13,222 nucleotides of DNA, from contig CALLHZ010000041.1 of assembly GCA_938009115.1 (NCBI GenBank), positions 1 to 13,222 on the forward strand, in the 5' to 3' direction. The notes beneath the pieces were generated by a model that saw only the letters and a program-made list of their open reading frames with translations, was not told where the DNA came from and did no database searches. A program made the translations under genes and the position numbers. This document shows positions 5,759-13,219 of the stretch, piece by piece. Numbering within the stretch: the stretch's first letter is position 1; the number at the start of each line of letters is the position of its first letter. The DNA is from an uncultured Clostridia bacterium (GTDB taxonomy: Bacteria; Bacillota; Clostridia; Peptostreptococcales; Anaerovoracaceae).

Positions 5759-8462
5759 TCCCGAAAAGAATATCGGGGATGCGCCAAGTCGGCGACAGCA
5801 GCTTCTGCTGGAATTTATGCTGGCGGTGATCTTTTCTGTTGCGGCTTCCACAGCCGCTTTTTCGAATGTTGCTTTTATGCCGACTGACTTGTTCAACGTG
5901 ACTTCCGACGGCATGGGGCATCTGGCTAAGATTTCATATCTGGCGGAGCATTACCGGCAGCTGGAATTTCCCTCCTGGTGCCCCTTCTGGTACAACGGCT
6001 CTACTATGATGCAATACTATGCGCCGCTGGGTTATGTGATCATGGCAGGGATCCAGATCTTGGCGGAAAATGTCGTCCTTACGATGAAATGGTATTGTCT
6101 TCTGTGTTTGAGTCTTGGCGGTTTGGGCGTATGGGCTGTCTGCCGGCGTTTCATCGGTCGCTGGTGCGGATTGTTCGGAGTCGCCTTGTATTGTCTCCAA
6201 CCGTTCTTTTCTATGGCACTGTTTGGCGGAGGCGTCTATGCCCAGGGCGTCATCTTTCTTTTCACGCCCTGGCTCTTGCTGGGGGTTCTCGACTTTCTGA
6301 TGCAGCCCCGAGGCAAAACCTTTTTTTCTGTCGCTGTGCTGACCGCGCTGCTGATCCTGGGCCATGCCATGCACGCTTTTATGATCGGCCTGATGATCGC
6401 TGCAGTGGCCTTGCCCTATGCGTTGACAGGGAAGATCCGCTTTCAGTCTTACTTTACGTTAGGCGTTTCCATGGTCATCGCCGCTCTGATTTGCGGCTTC
6501 TGGTGGGCCGTGGGTATTACGGGTTATGAAGCGCCGGGCGTTCCCTATCTGCTGGAAGAAGCCACCTTGCTTTACACGGCCTCGCCGGAGTGGTTTATTC
6601 CGGGAAAACCGAGCATCTTCAAGTTCAGCCTTGCGGTGCAGATCGCAGTTTTCCTGGCATTTTTCATTTATCATTACACCTATCGGCGAACCTGGGCGCC
6701 GGACAAGCGCCAGTTTTGCGTTTCGATTATGATCTACCTGTCCCTTTTTTCTGCGCTGTTTTCCTTTGGGCAGAATCTTTCCGTACTGAAGCTGATACCC
6801 TTGATCGAAATGCTGGTCCCCGGGCGGATCCTGAACCTGACGGCCGCAGCGGGCGCTGTGGCCGGAAGTTACGTCCTTTATGCTGTCATGCAAAACTATG
6901 CCCGCCGCCCCGGATGGGCGCGCATGCTCAAGCTGACTGTGATCGTATGCCTGGTCGGGCTTTCCCTGTTTGAATTGAATCCATTTACTCGGATCTATGA
7001 ACCCAAGGACTACGACGCATATTACCGCACCTACATGCCACGTCTCGAAGGGGAAGGCGAGCCCTTTGAGAAAGGAAGGTATCAGTGGTTTGCGCCGGTG
7101 AATTCATCGGAGACCTATTTTTCCACACGGGTCTACGGATACAATGTTTCCGATGGATGGAATATCGAGGGCACGCCGCACAACCGCACAATCTGGAGTT
7201 ACAATATCGCTTTGAGCAGCGATTCGGAAGAATATGTCATGAAGGATCTCTTCTTCTGGAATGTGCGTTCTGTTTATACCAGAAAATCTTACCAAGGCTT
7301 AATGGCAACCTTGGAAAAATACGGGTTCCACGTCAGCGTCGACCCATCCCTCCAGACCGGCAGCGATGGTATTCTTTATACCAGCGACAAGCCATCCTCC
7401 TATTTTGTGAAGGACTCCCGGGATTGCCTGGTGATCGGACCGGGGGCCATCGCCATGGCCCACGAATATCCCTTCATGGTCCATGAATACGAAACGGATC
7501 TGATGAACTATCAGATGGCCGAGCTGGAGCGCTATAAGGTCATTTATGTGATAGAACCGGTCCTGGAGACAGTATCTGCCGTGGACGCGTTCGAAGAACG
7601 GATCGTGCAACTGGTGAATCAGGGCATCCATGTGCTGATCGAGCCGTCCGCGCTGCAACGCTTTCCGTTGTTTGGCGTCGGCGTGAACAATCTGAAGCTG
7701 GATGCCGGCAGCACAGTGCTGCGTGGCACCGGCGCGCAACAGGCCGAAGAGGCCGACATCATCCTCCGGGCAGGTCGCCAGTTCTTCTCCTTGAACGGAT
7801 TGGATGAGGTGGATTACAAGCTTTACAGCGGCCAGGACAGGGCCGGATTTGATATCATCGGCACGAAGCAGGCGGGCCAGGGATCCGTGGTATTCATCGG
7901 CGGCAGGATCACCCAGTATCTAAAATCCCCATCCTATTACATCTGGGGTTTTCAGGAGGAAGATATCGTGCCGGACGTGGATTCGCTGAAGGCGATCATC
8001 AGCGGATTGATCGACCGAAAAGCGCACAACGCAGATTTCATACCGAATGATTTTGAGGTATTATCCTCCGAGTGGGACTACAGAGGAGGCGCTTTCGCTT
8101 ATTCGACGGAGGAGCCGGGTGAGGTTACCGTGTCCGTAACTTATACGCCTCGATGGAAGGTGACGCTGGACGGTCAGCCCATACGGACTCGCAGCCGTGA
8201 GAACCTTCTGGTCCTGGATCTGCCTGCCGGAGTGCACCGGGTGCGGATGGATTACGGGATCTCGGCGCTGGGCTATGCCGGATACGGTATCAGCGCGGCG
8301 GGCTTGCTCCTTCTTTTGGCGGGGACGTTATTTTTCCGGCGGATCAACAACAGAGTCAAAACGATTGCCTCGCGAATCGGCATATGGCTGCAGCTGCCTT
8401 CTCCAAAACAGAGCAAAGAAGACGTCATCCGGCTGAAACTTCAGAAAAAAGTCAGGTCATAA
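5715..8462 (+). CDS. Large membrane protein, YfhO/PTPS-related family, probable GT-C glycosyltransferase
   Basis: Up to 915 residues. About eleven membrane helices lie between residues 31 and 420, a long extracytoplasmic region spans about 421-850, one more helix is near 853-874, and the tail is basic and cytoplasmic. The early segment SDGMGHLAKI (64-73) and the FPSWCPFWYNGS stretch (85-96) are typical of the 6-pyruvoyl-tetrahydropterin-synthase-related membrane family. The late segment YTPRWKVTLDG (810-820) with LPAGVHRVRMDY (836-847) is typical of YfhO-like proteins. Such proteins are thought to move sugars from polyprenyl-phosphate donors at the outer face of the membrane; the substrate is unknown. 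Residues about 565-770 may fold like a class I glutamine-amidotransferase (VIYVIEP, GSVVFIGG). The start is uncertain: ATG 5715 overlaps the previous gene by 44 bases, TTG 5742 and ATG 5817 are also possible, and none has a strong ribosome binding site. Expression is probably coupled to the gene before it. Confidence 0.85.
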   Translation: MPGKWWWNALGYRTDPEKNIGDAPSRRQQLLLEFMLAVIFSVAASTAAFSNVAFMPTDLFNVTSDGMGHLAKISYLAEHYRQLEFPSWCPFWYNGSTMMQYYAPLGYVIMAGIQILAENVVLTMKWYCLLCLSLGGLGVWAVCRRFIGRWCGLFGVALYCLQPFFSMALFGGGVYAQGVIFLFTPWLLLGVLDFLMQPRGKTFFSVAVLTALLILGHAMHAFMIGLMIAAVALPYALTGKIRFQSYFTLGVSMVIAALICGFWWAVGITGYEAPGVPYLLEEATLLYTASPEWFIPGKPSIFKFSLAVQIAVFLAFFIYHYTYRRTWAPDKRQFCVSIMIYLSLFSALFSFGQNLSVLKLIPLIEMLVPGRILNLTAAAGAVAGSYVLYAVMQNYARRPGWARMLKLTVIVCLVGLSLFELNPFTRIYEPKDYDAYYRTYMPRLEGEGEPFEKGRYQWFAPVNSSETYFSTRVYGYNVSDGWNIEGTPHNRTIWSYNIALSSDSEEYVMKDLFFWNVRSVYTRKSYQGLMATLEKYGFHVSVDPSLQTGSDGILYTSDKPSSYFVKDSRDCLVIGPGAIAMAHEYPFMVHEYETDLMNYQMAELERYKVIYVIEPVLETVSAVDAFEERIVQLVNQGIHVLIEPSALQRFPLFGVGVNNLKLDAGSTVLRGTGAQQAEEADIILRAGRQFFSLNGLDEVDYKLYSGQDRAGFDIIGTKQAGQGSVVFIGGRITQYLKSPSYYIWGFQEEDIVPDVDSLKAIISGLIDRKAHNADFIPNDFEVLSSEWDYRGGAFAYSTEEPGEVTVSVTYTPRWKVTLDGQPIRTRSRENLLVLDLPAGVHRVRMDYGISALGYAGYGISAAGLLLLLAGTLFFRRINNRVKTIASRIGIWLQLPSPKQSKEDVIRLKLQKKVRS

Positions 8463-8475
8463 TCCTGCGCAAGTA

Positions 8476-8484
8476 TGATATAAT
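8476..8484 (+). promoter_or_regulatory. Extended -10 promoter (TGATATAAT) for the five-gene operon
   Basis: TATAAT at 8479-8484 is preceded by TGA at 8476-8478, giving an extended -10 element TGnTATAAT. The -35 position is poor (GTCATA at 8456-8461, 17-base spacing), which extended -10 promoters tolerate. It begins 14 bases after the previous stop codon, and transcription would start near 8491, about 40 bases before the transporter gene. Confidence 0.6.
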
Positions 8485-8531
8485 TCTTAACGCTGTACGA
8501 AAGCAGCACAACAGAGTATCCGAAGGGGAAT

Positions 8532-9818
8532 TTGAACTTGCATTCATATCAAACAAAAAAAAACGTGGTCATGGCCAGCATGCTGGCAGCCATGTTTCTG
8601 GGCTATCTGCCCTGGTATAATTTTTCAGCTGTCTCCAGTTATATCGCGCAGGATTTGTCGCTCACCGTCAACCAGACCGGCATGATCCTGTCTTCGTTCC
8701 AGTTGGGCTATGTAATCGTTGTCCTTTTTACGGGATGGCTTTCCGATCGCATCGGAAATCAGCGGGTCGTCGCCTGGGCAACGCTTCTTACGGCACTCTC
8801 TTCGACGCTGTTCTCTTTTCTGGCCAGGGACTTCGTCAGTGTTTTGGTGCTGCGGCTGATGACGGGACTGTCGGCGGGCGCCATCTATGTGCCCGGGATC
8901 GCGTTGTTGTCGGGCTGGTATGGGCCGGAAAAACGGGGCGGCGCCATCGGCGCGTATACCGGCGCCATGGCGCTGGCTTATTCGGGCGGCTACTTCATTG
9001 CTGCGCCCATCGCGGCAGCTTATACATGGCGTCATGGGATGTTCTGGACGTCCATCCCGGCGTTTTTGGCTGCGTTCCTGGTATTTGCTTTCGTCCGGGA
9101 TGCAAAGCATCCGTCTTCCGCTTCAGGCGAAAAACCCCCTGTAAATCATCAGGAAGATCCCGGAGTCGAAAAAGTTTCCGGTTCCGGCGAACTGACCGGT
9201 CCCGTGCTCATTACCACCGGGTATATGGGACATATGTGGGAATTGTATGCTTTCTGGGGCTGGATCGGACCGTTTATGGTCGCCTGTGCGAAGGCCGTGG
9301 GATACGATACCGTGGCTGCCGTGTCTTTAGGCGGACGTCTGGCCGCGTTCATCATTTTGCTGGGCGCGCCCTCCGTGTGGCTGGCTGGAGTTGCGGCGGA
9401 TCGGATCGGCCGCAATCCTACCATTCTGATCTGCGCCTTGAGCAGTTTGGGCGCACAGTTTATATTCGGCCGCCTTTACGGCATGCCGCTCGCTGCCGTA
9501 GTGATCGTCGGATTGTGGATCGGCTTTTGGGTCGCTGCTGATTCTTCGATTTACAAAGCCGGCATGACGGTGATGGTGTCGCCGAAAAGAAGAGGCACTG
9601 CCCTGGGGATCCAGTCGGCGCTGGGTTTTTCCGTAACGATATTGTCCCCCTATGTCTTTGGCAGAGTCCTTACCCATGTTAATCAAGGGCTCCAGGACAG
9701 CAGCCAGGCGATCCACTGGGCCCTTCCCTTTGCGGTATTGGGCATGGGCGCTTTGCTTGCTCCGATTTCCATTCTCCTGCTTCGCGTCTATCAGCGAAGG
9801 AAAGGGATCCGTGCATGA
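8532..9818 (+). CDS. MFS transporter
   Basis: A 428-residue major facilitator superfamily permease with about twelve membrane helices in two halves, split by a polar cytoplasmic loop at about 190-220. Motif A is clear in the loop after helix 2 (GWLSDRIGNQRVV, 68-80) and its second-half copy reads GVAADRIGRNP (286-296). Other motif regions are RLMTGLSAG (108-116) and GIQSALGFS (359-367). The substrate cannot be told from sequence; its place beside a methylarginine hydrolase gene is only a weak hint. The start is a TTG: AAGGGG at 8523-8528 is 3 bases from TTG 8532 and 9 bases from the in-frame TTG 8538, so 8538 may be the real start. ATG 8571 would cut into helix 1. The stop overlaps the next ATG by four bases (ATGA). 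Confidence 0.92.
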   Translation: MNLHSYQTKKNVVMASMLAAMFLGYLPWYNFSAVSSYIAQDLSLTVNQTGMILSSFQLGYVIVVLFTGWLSDRIGNQRVVAWATLLTALSSTLFSFLARDFVSVLVLRLMTGLSAGAIYVPGIALLSGWYGPEKRGGAIGAYTGAMALAYSGGYFIAAPIAAAYTWRHGMFWTSIPAFLAAFLVFAFVRDAKHPSSASGEKPPVNHQEDPGVEKVSGSGELTGPVLITTGYMGHMWELYAFWGWIGPFMVACAKAVGYDTVAAVSLGGRLAAFIILLGAPSVWLAGVAADRIGRNPTILICALSSLGAQFIFGRLYGMPLAAVVIVGLWIGFWVAADSSIYKAGMTVMVSPKRRGTALGIQSALGFSVTILSPYVFGRVLTHVNQGLQDSSQAIHWALPFAVLGMGALLAPISILLLRVYQRRKGIRA

Positions 9819-10558
9819 TCATCGATATATTGTTTGTCATTGCCGCAGTGCTTCCGGCGCTGGTCCTGATGAAATATATTTACCGGCAGGATGCCATTGA
9901 AAGCGAACCGAAGAGCCTGCTGTTCCGACTGGTGCTTGCCGGCGCTTTTGCTGTGATCCCGGTGACCTTTCTGGAATATGGGGGCCAGTATCTTTTAAGC
10001 CTGGTCCTGCCGCCGGATACGCCTCTTTTTATGGTGTTCCTGATGTTTTTGGTTGTGGCGCCTTCGGAAGAGGGATGCAAATACTATTTTCTGAAGCGCA
10101 GGACCTGGCGGCATCCGGCCTTCAATTATCGTTTTGACGGGCTGGTGTATGCGGTATTCGTTTCGCTTGGGTTTGCCGCTCTGGAAAACATCGGGTATGT
10201 GACGCAGTTCGGACTCTCGGTGGCTGTGACCCGGGCGGTTTTATCGGTGCCTGCCCACATGAGTTTCGGCGTATTTATGGGCTCCTATTACGGACGGGCC
10301 AAAGTCCGTGAAGTTCGGGGGGATCTTGCGGGCGCGGCGCGGCTCCGCCGCACGGGGCTTGTAATCGCGATCATTCTGCACGGATTTTTCAATTCCTGCC
10401 TCGTGATGGGCAGCAGCACAGCGATGGCCGTGTTCATCGGCTTCGTGCTCGCTATGTACGGCGTGGTGTTTCGCAGGATCCGGACAGATGCCCGGGCCGA
10501 CGTGGAATTCCTTCCACCGGAAGGCGTGCTTTGGGCTGAAGAGGAACAGGAGGGATGA
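9815..10558 (+). CDS. PrsW family intramembrane metalloprotease
   Basis: A 247-residue membrane protein with several helices. It carries the PrsW signature motifs: EEGCK (85-89, the EExxK motif), FDGLVYA (107-113), ALENIGY (122-128), PAHMSFG (146-152) and HGFFNS (189-194). E85, E86, H148 and H189 are the likely metal or catalytic residues. Bacillus subtilis PrsW makes the first cut in an anti-sigma factor (RsiW) during envelope stress. No sigma/anti-sigma pair is present here, so the substrate is unknown. The ATG overlaps the transporter stop (ATGA), and AAGGAAAGGG at 9797-9806 is a good ribosome binding site 8 bases away. The cytoplasmic tail is acidic and ends EEEQEG. Its length is usual for the family. 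Confidence 0.9.
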   Translation: MIIDILFVIAAVLPALVLMKYIYRQDAIESEPKSLLFRLVLAGAFAVIPVTFLEYGGQYLLSLVLPPDTPLFMVFLMFLVVAPSEEGCKYYFLKRRTWRHPAFNYRFDGLVYAVFVSLGFAALENIGYVTQFGLSVAVTRAVLSVPAHMSFGVFMGSYYGRAKVREVRGDLAGAARLRRTGLVIAIILHGFFNSCLVMGSSTAMAVFIGFVLAMYGVVFRRIRTDARADVEFLPPEGVLWAEEEQEG

Positions 10559-10563
10559 GTGTT

Positions 10564-11595
10564 ATGCAGCATGAAATCACCCAGCCCGGCCCGCTCCTGA
10601 ACCCCGACGGATCTCTCCGGGAGGCAGGCTATGCCAGGGCACCGCTGCTTGACTATGACAGGTCTGTCATCAAAGCAGCGTCCAAACGCATCAAGGAATG
10701 GGATCGATATGTGGTTGCCGACGACCGGTTTGCCATTGAGCTGACCATCGCAGATCAGGGCTATATGGGCGTGGATACGATTTCATTTTTTGATTTTTCA
10801 GACCCTGCCCGATACAGCCGTAACGAGATACAGGTCTTGCGCCGGGAGCGGAAGCTGCTGTCTCCCACATCTCAGATCGGCGACGCGCTGTCCAAGGGAA
10901 AAGGCTATTATTTGGAATTCCGAAACGGCGGTACGCAAAGACGGCTTGTTTTTTCTATGGACCGGTTCGGGGGTGGAAGAGGCATCAGCGGCGAAATTTA
11001 TCTGGATTGCCCCGCCCGGGACAGCCTGGTGCGGGCGGTACCGTTTTCTGCGGATCCTCAGGCCTTTTTCTACAACCATAAAATCCTGGGCATGCCGGCT
11101 TCCGGCAGCATCCGGTTTGGAAAAAAGGAATATACGCTTCAGCTGGGCAGCTCTTTTGGCGCGCTCAACTGGGGCCGGGGTGTGTGGACCCGGAACAATG
11201 CCTGGCTTTGGGCCGGCGCTGCGGGACTTCTTGATGGGGCGCCCTTCGCGCTGAATATCGGCGGCGGATTCGGAGACACCTCTGCTGCTACGGAAAACGT
11301 CATGTTTTACAAAGGCCAGGCCCATAAACTTGCCGAAGTGCAGTGGGACATTCCCAAGAAAAACAAGAAAGTCCGATACACAGATCCCTGGACCATCACA
11401 TCGGATGACGGCAGGGTGGACCTGGCCTTTGAGCCCGTTGCCGACAGGAAGACGCGCATGAATCTTGGCTTCATCTGCTGCGATCAGCATCAGATATTTG
11501 GATATTTTAAAGGAAATGTGATCCTGGATGACGGGACGGTGATGGATGTGCCGCCCTTGTTTGGATTTGCGGAGAAAGTATGCAATAAGTGGTGA
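10564..11595 (+). CDS. DUF2804 domain-containing protein
   Basis: A 343-residue protein matching DUF2804 over its full length. Family hallmarks in order are QPGPLLNPDG (7-16), SLREAGYARAPLLDYDR (17-33), RIKEWDRY (42-49), LNWGRGVWTRNNAWLWAGA (201-219), NIGGGFGDTSAATEN (231-245), HKLAEVQWD (254-262) and FGYFKGNVILDDG (312-324) with GFAEKVCNKW at the end. It has no signal peptide or membrane helix, so it should be cytoplasmic. The family is widespread and has no biochemical role known to me. ATG 10564 is preferred over ATG 10555: AGGAGGG at 10548-10554 touches 10555 but stands 9 bases before 10564. The gene lies immediately after the PrsW stop (10556-10558) and is translationally linked to it. 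Confidence 0.9.
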   Translation: MQHEITQPGPLLNPDGSLREAGYARAPLLDYDRSVIKAASKRIKEWDRYVVADDRFAIELTIADQGYMGVDTISFFDFSDPARYSRNEIQVLRRERKLLSPTSQIGDALSKGKGYYLEFRNGGTQRRLVFSMDRFGGGRGISGEIYLDCPARDSLVRAVPFSADPQAFFYNHKILGMPASGSIRFGKKEYTLQLGSSFGALNWGRGVWTRNNAWLWAGAAGLLDGAPFALNIGGGFGDTSAATENVMFYKGQAHKLAEVQWDIPKKNKKVRYTDPWTITSDDGRVDLAFEPVADRKTRMNLGFICCDQHQIFGYFKGNVILDDGTVMDVPPLFGFAEKVCNKW

Positions 11596-11602
11596 TCCGC
11601 AG

Positions 11603-11625
11603 ATCCTCCCCACCGAAAGGAGGAT
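11603..11625 (+). promoter_or_regulatory. Hairpin covering the ribosome binding site of the small exported protein
   Basis: ATCCTCC at 11603-11609 is the exact complement of GGAGGAT at 11619-11625, with a 9-base loop. The right arm contains the core of the Shine-Dalgarno sequence (AAAGGAGG, 11616-11623) of the gene starting at TTG 11630. The left arm lies 8 bases after the upstream stop codon (11593-11595), within the footprint of a ribosome ending there. This suggests coupled translation: the site opens when the DUF2804 gene is being translated. Confidence 0.5.
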
Positions 11626-11629
11626 TCCG

Positions 11630-12322
11630 TTGAACAAGTTATTGGCTTTCTTATTGGCAGTGGTGATGACGCTTGGCGCGTCGGCCTGTGCCGCGGAAGC
11701 CCTGCAGGCTTCCACGGCGGGCGCGATCGCGCCGGAGCAGACGGAAGAGCCGGATCCTTCTCCGGGTCCCACCCCGGATCTCGAAAGCGTCTGCCCCCAG
11801 GCCGGCGCCGAAGAAATGCTTCGCGCTTGCGGTCAGCTGGCCGCCTACCTGGCAGTATCCGTCTATGAAATCGATATGACCAGCCCCGACCCGGAGGATT
11901 TTTGGCTGATACTGTCCCTGGTCACTTATGCTGCCTATCCTGAATTTCTGAGCGAGTTCGGAACGATCGACTTGACCGAAGAACAGCTTGCCGATCTCGC
12001 AGAGACTTTTTTCCCTGAATGGGTGGCTCAAAACGGCTTGCCCTCGACAAAAGGATCCTATGTGGCCGAATATGTTGCAGCGGAAGCGTTGTACGAGCTG
12101 CAGCCCATGGCGATCAGCGATATGTCGTATGAGCTGGTATCGCTGGATCCAATCGGGAACTCCGATGGAGGCTTTCTGATGGGCATCCGTTTATCCGACG
12201 AAAAGGAACGCACTGAAAAATTGGAATGGCTGATCTCGCTTCGCAAGTGGGATGACGGCCGGGAGCACATTTTCCCCTGCAGCTTTCAAGGCATTTGGGA
12301 TGCCGCAAAGCCCGCAGGTTGA
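11630..12322 (+). CDS. Small secreted or lipid-anchored protein of unknown family
   Basis: A 230-residue protein that I do not recognise. The N-terminus MNKLLAFLLAVVMTLGASAC is a signal peptide. Cys20 after ASA could be a lipidation site, although residue -3 is Ala and not the usual Leu, and cleavage by signal peptidase I in the ASACAA region is the alternative. A low-complexity linker rich in Glu, Pro and Thr (35-50) follows, as is common between a lipid anchor and a folded domain. The rest is acidic and mixed helix/strand, with cysteines at 55, 67 and 217. The start is TTG 11630, supported by AAAGGAGG 6 bases upstream and by the signal peptide beginning exactly there; an in-frame ATG at 11546 lies inside the DUF2804 gene and lacks such support. 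Its ribosome binding site is masked by a hairpin. It lies 34 bases after the DUF2804 gene, probably in the same operon. Confidence 0.85.
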   Translation: MNKLLAFLLAVVMTLGASACAAEALQASTAGAIAPEQTEEPDPSPGPTPDLESVCPQAGAEEMLRACGQLAAYLAVSVYEIDMTSPDPEDFWLILSLVTYAAYPEFLSEFGTIDLTEEQLADLAETFFPEWVAQNGLPSTKGSYVAEYVAAEALYELQPMAISDMSYELVSLDPIGNSDGGFLMGIRLSDEKERTEKLEWLISLRKWDDGREHIFPCSFQGIWDAAKPAG

Positions 12323-12363
12323 AATAACGTTGTATCGAACGAGCTAAGAATGGAGGACACCTT

Positions 12364-13140
12364 ATGAAAAAATTCAACCACACGATCGTCAGAAGACCTT
12401 GCAGGGCCCTCGTGGACGGCATCACATCCGCCCCGGAGCTGGGCAAGCCCGATTACGAGCTGGCGCTGAAGCAGCATGATGCCTACATCGAGGCTTTAAA
12501 ACAATGTGGCGTGGATGTGTTGGTCCTGCCGGCCGACGAGCGATACCCGGATTCCTGTTTTGTTGAGGATCCGGCTGTCGTGACCCGTGCCTGCGCGATC
12601 GTGACCAATCCGGGCGCGGCCTCAAGAAACGGAGAGAAGCTGGAGATCATCGATGCACTCAGGAAATTCTATCCTGAAGACAAGATCGAATATATCAAGG
12701 ATCCCGGAACACTGGAAGGCGGAGACGTGATGATGGTGGGCGATCATTTCTATGTCGGACGCTCTGCCAGGACCAACGAGGAAGGGATCCGCCAATTCAT
12801 CGCGATCCTTGAAAAGTACGGCCTGACCGGATCTGAGGTCACATTGGACAAAGTATTGCATTTAAAAACAGGCGTCAATTATGTCGAAGACAACAACATG
12901 CTGGTTTCCGGCGAATTTGTAGAGAAACCGGAATTTGACCAATACAACAGGATCGAGATCCCCGAAGAAGAAGCCTATGCTGCCAATTGCATATGGATGA
13001 ACGGGACTGTGATCGTACCGGAAGGCTTCCCCGCAGTGCTGGCTGCAGTAACAAAAGCCGGTTATCCCGTGATCACCGTGGATACCTCAGAGTATCGGAA
13101 ACTGGATGGCGGGCTGTCCTGCTTGAGCCTGCGTTTCTGA
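12364..13140 (+). CDS. ddaH: Dimethylarginine dimethylaminohydrolase (DDAH)
   Basis: A 258-residue cytosolic enzyme of the guanidine-modifying pentein fold. It should hydrolyse N-omega-methylated arginines to citrulline and (di)methylamine. Seen residues: Cys253 in GGLSCLSL near the C-terminus as nucleophile, His166 in LHLKTGV and Glu118 in LEGGD as the catalytic partners, and D63, E68 and D69 in YPDSCFVEDP with R88 and R136 as likely substrate contacts. Recalled numbering of the Pseudomonas aeruginosa enzyme (E114, H162, C249, about 254 residues) matches with an offset of four. A closely related hydrolase acting on another guanidine cannot be excluded. The ATG has GGAGG at 12352-12356, 7 bases away. 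It lies 41 bases after the exported-protein gene with no clear promoter between, so it is probably the last gene of the operon. Two hairpins follow. Confidence 0.9.
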   Translation: MKKFNHTIVRRPCRALVDGITSAPELGKPDYELALKQHDAYIEALKQCGVDVLVLPADERYPDSCFVEDPAVVTRACAIVTNPGAASRNGEKLEIIDALRKFYPEDKIEYIKDPGTLEGGDVMMVGDHFYVGRSARTNEEGIRQFIAILEKYGLTGSEVTLDKVLHLKTGVNYVEDNNMLVSGEFVEKPEFDQYNRIEIPEEEAYAANCIWMNGTVIVPEGFPAVLAAVTKAGYPVITVDTSEYRKLDGGLSCLSLRF

Positions 13141-13151
13141 GACAAATCAAC

Positions 13152-13171
13152 AGCGCCCCTTCGGGGGCGCT
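13152..13171 (+). terminator. UUCG-capped GC hairpin after the DDAH gene
   Basis: AGCGCCCC (13152-13159), loop TTCG and GGGGCGCT (13164-13171) form a perfect 8-bp stem with a C(UUCG)G tetraloop, 11 bases past the stop codon. No T-run follows; the 16-base linker does. It probably protects the 3' end or helps stop transcription together with the next hairpin. Confidence 0.65.
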
Positions 13172-13186
13172 CAGACTGAAGACAAA
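13171..13186 (+). repeat. 16-base linker repeat, copy 2 (TCAGACTGAAGACAAA)
   Basis: Identical to copy 1 on the minus strand at 39-24 and set in the same way: its first T ends the first stem and its last AAA begins the second. Both copies point in the direction of the gene they follow. The hairpins on either side differ in sequence between the two copies, so only the linker is conserved. Confidence 0.7.
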
Positions 13187-13219
13187 GCTCCCAAACAGGT
13201 ATTCTGTTCGGGAGCTTTT
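13184..13219 (+). terminator. Intrinsic terminator ending the MFS-to-DDAH operon
   Basis: AAAGCTCCC (13184-13192) pairs with GGGAGCTTT (13210-13218). Inside, AACAG (13194-13198) pairs with CTGTT (13204-13208) around a 5-base loop, giving a 14-bp stem with one mismatch. It ends in TTTT at 13216-13219, close to the window edge. This is the more terminator-like of the two hairpins. Confidence 0.75.

Noticed and set aside
8463..8531. Terminator between the membrane protein and the MFS gene
   Set aside because: No inverted repeat or T-run is visible, so read-through from the upstream genes into the operon remains possible.
11546..11629. Longer version of the exported protein starting at ATG 11546
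   Set aside because: It would overlap the DUF2804 gene by 50 bases and bury the signal peptide; TTG 11630 has a near-perfect ribosome binding site.
10798..11772. 324-codon minus-strand open frame across the DUF2804 gene and the next start
   Set aside because: It is antisense to two supported genes and has no recognisable protein features.
12323..12363. Separate promoter for the DDAH gene (TTGAAA at 12319 with TAAGAA at 12345)
   Set aside because: The spacing is 20 bases and the -10 match is poor; co-transcription with the upstream genes is simpler.
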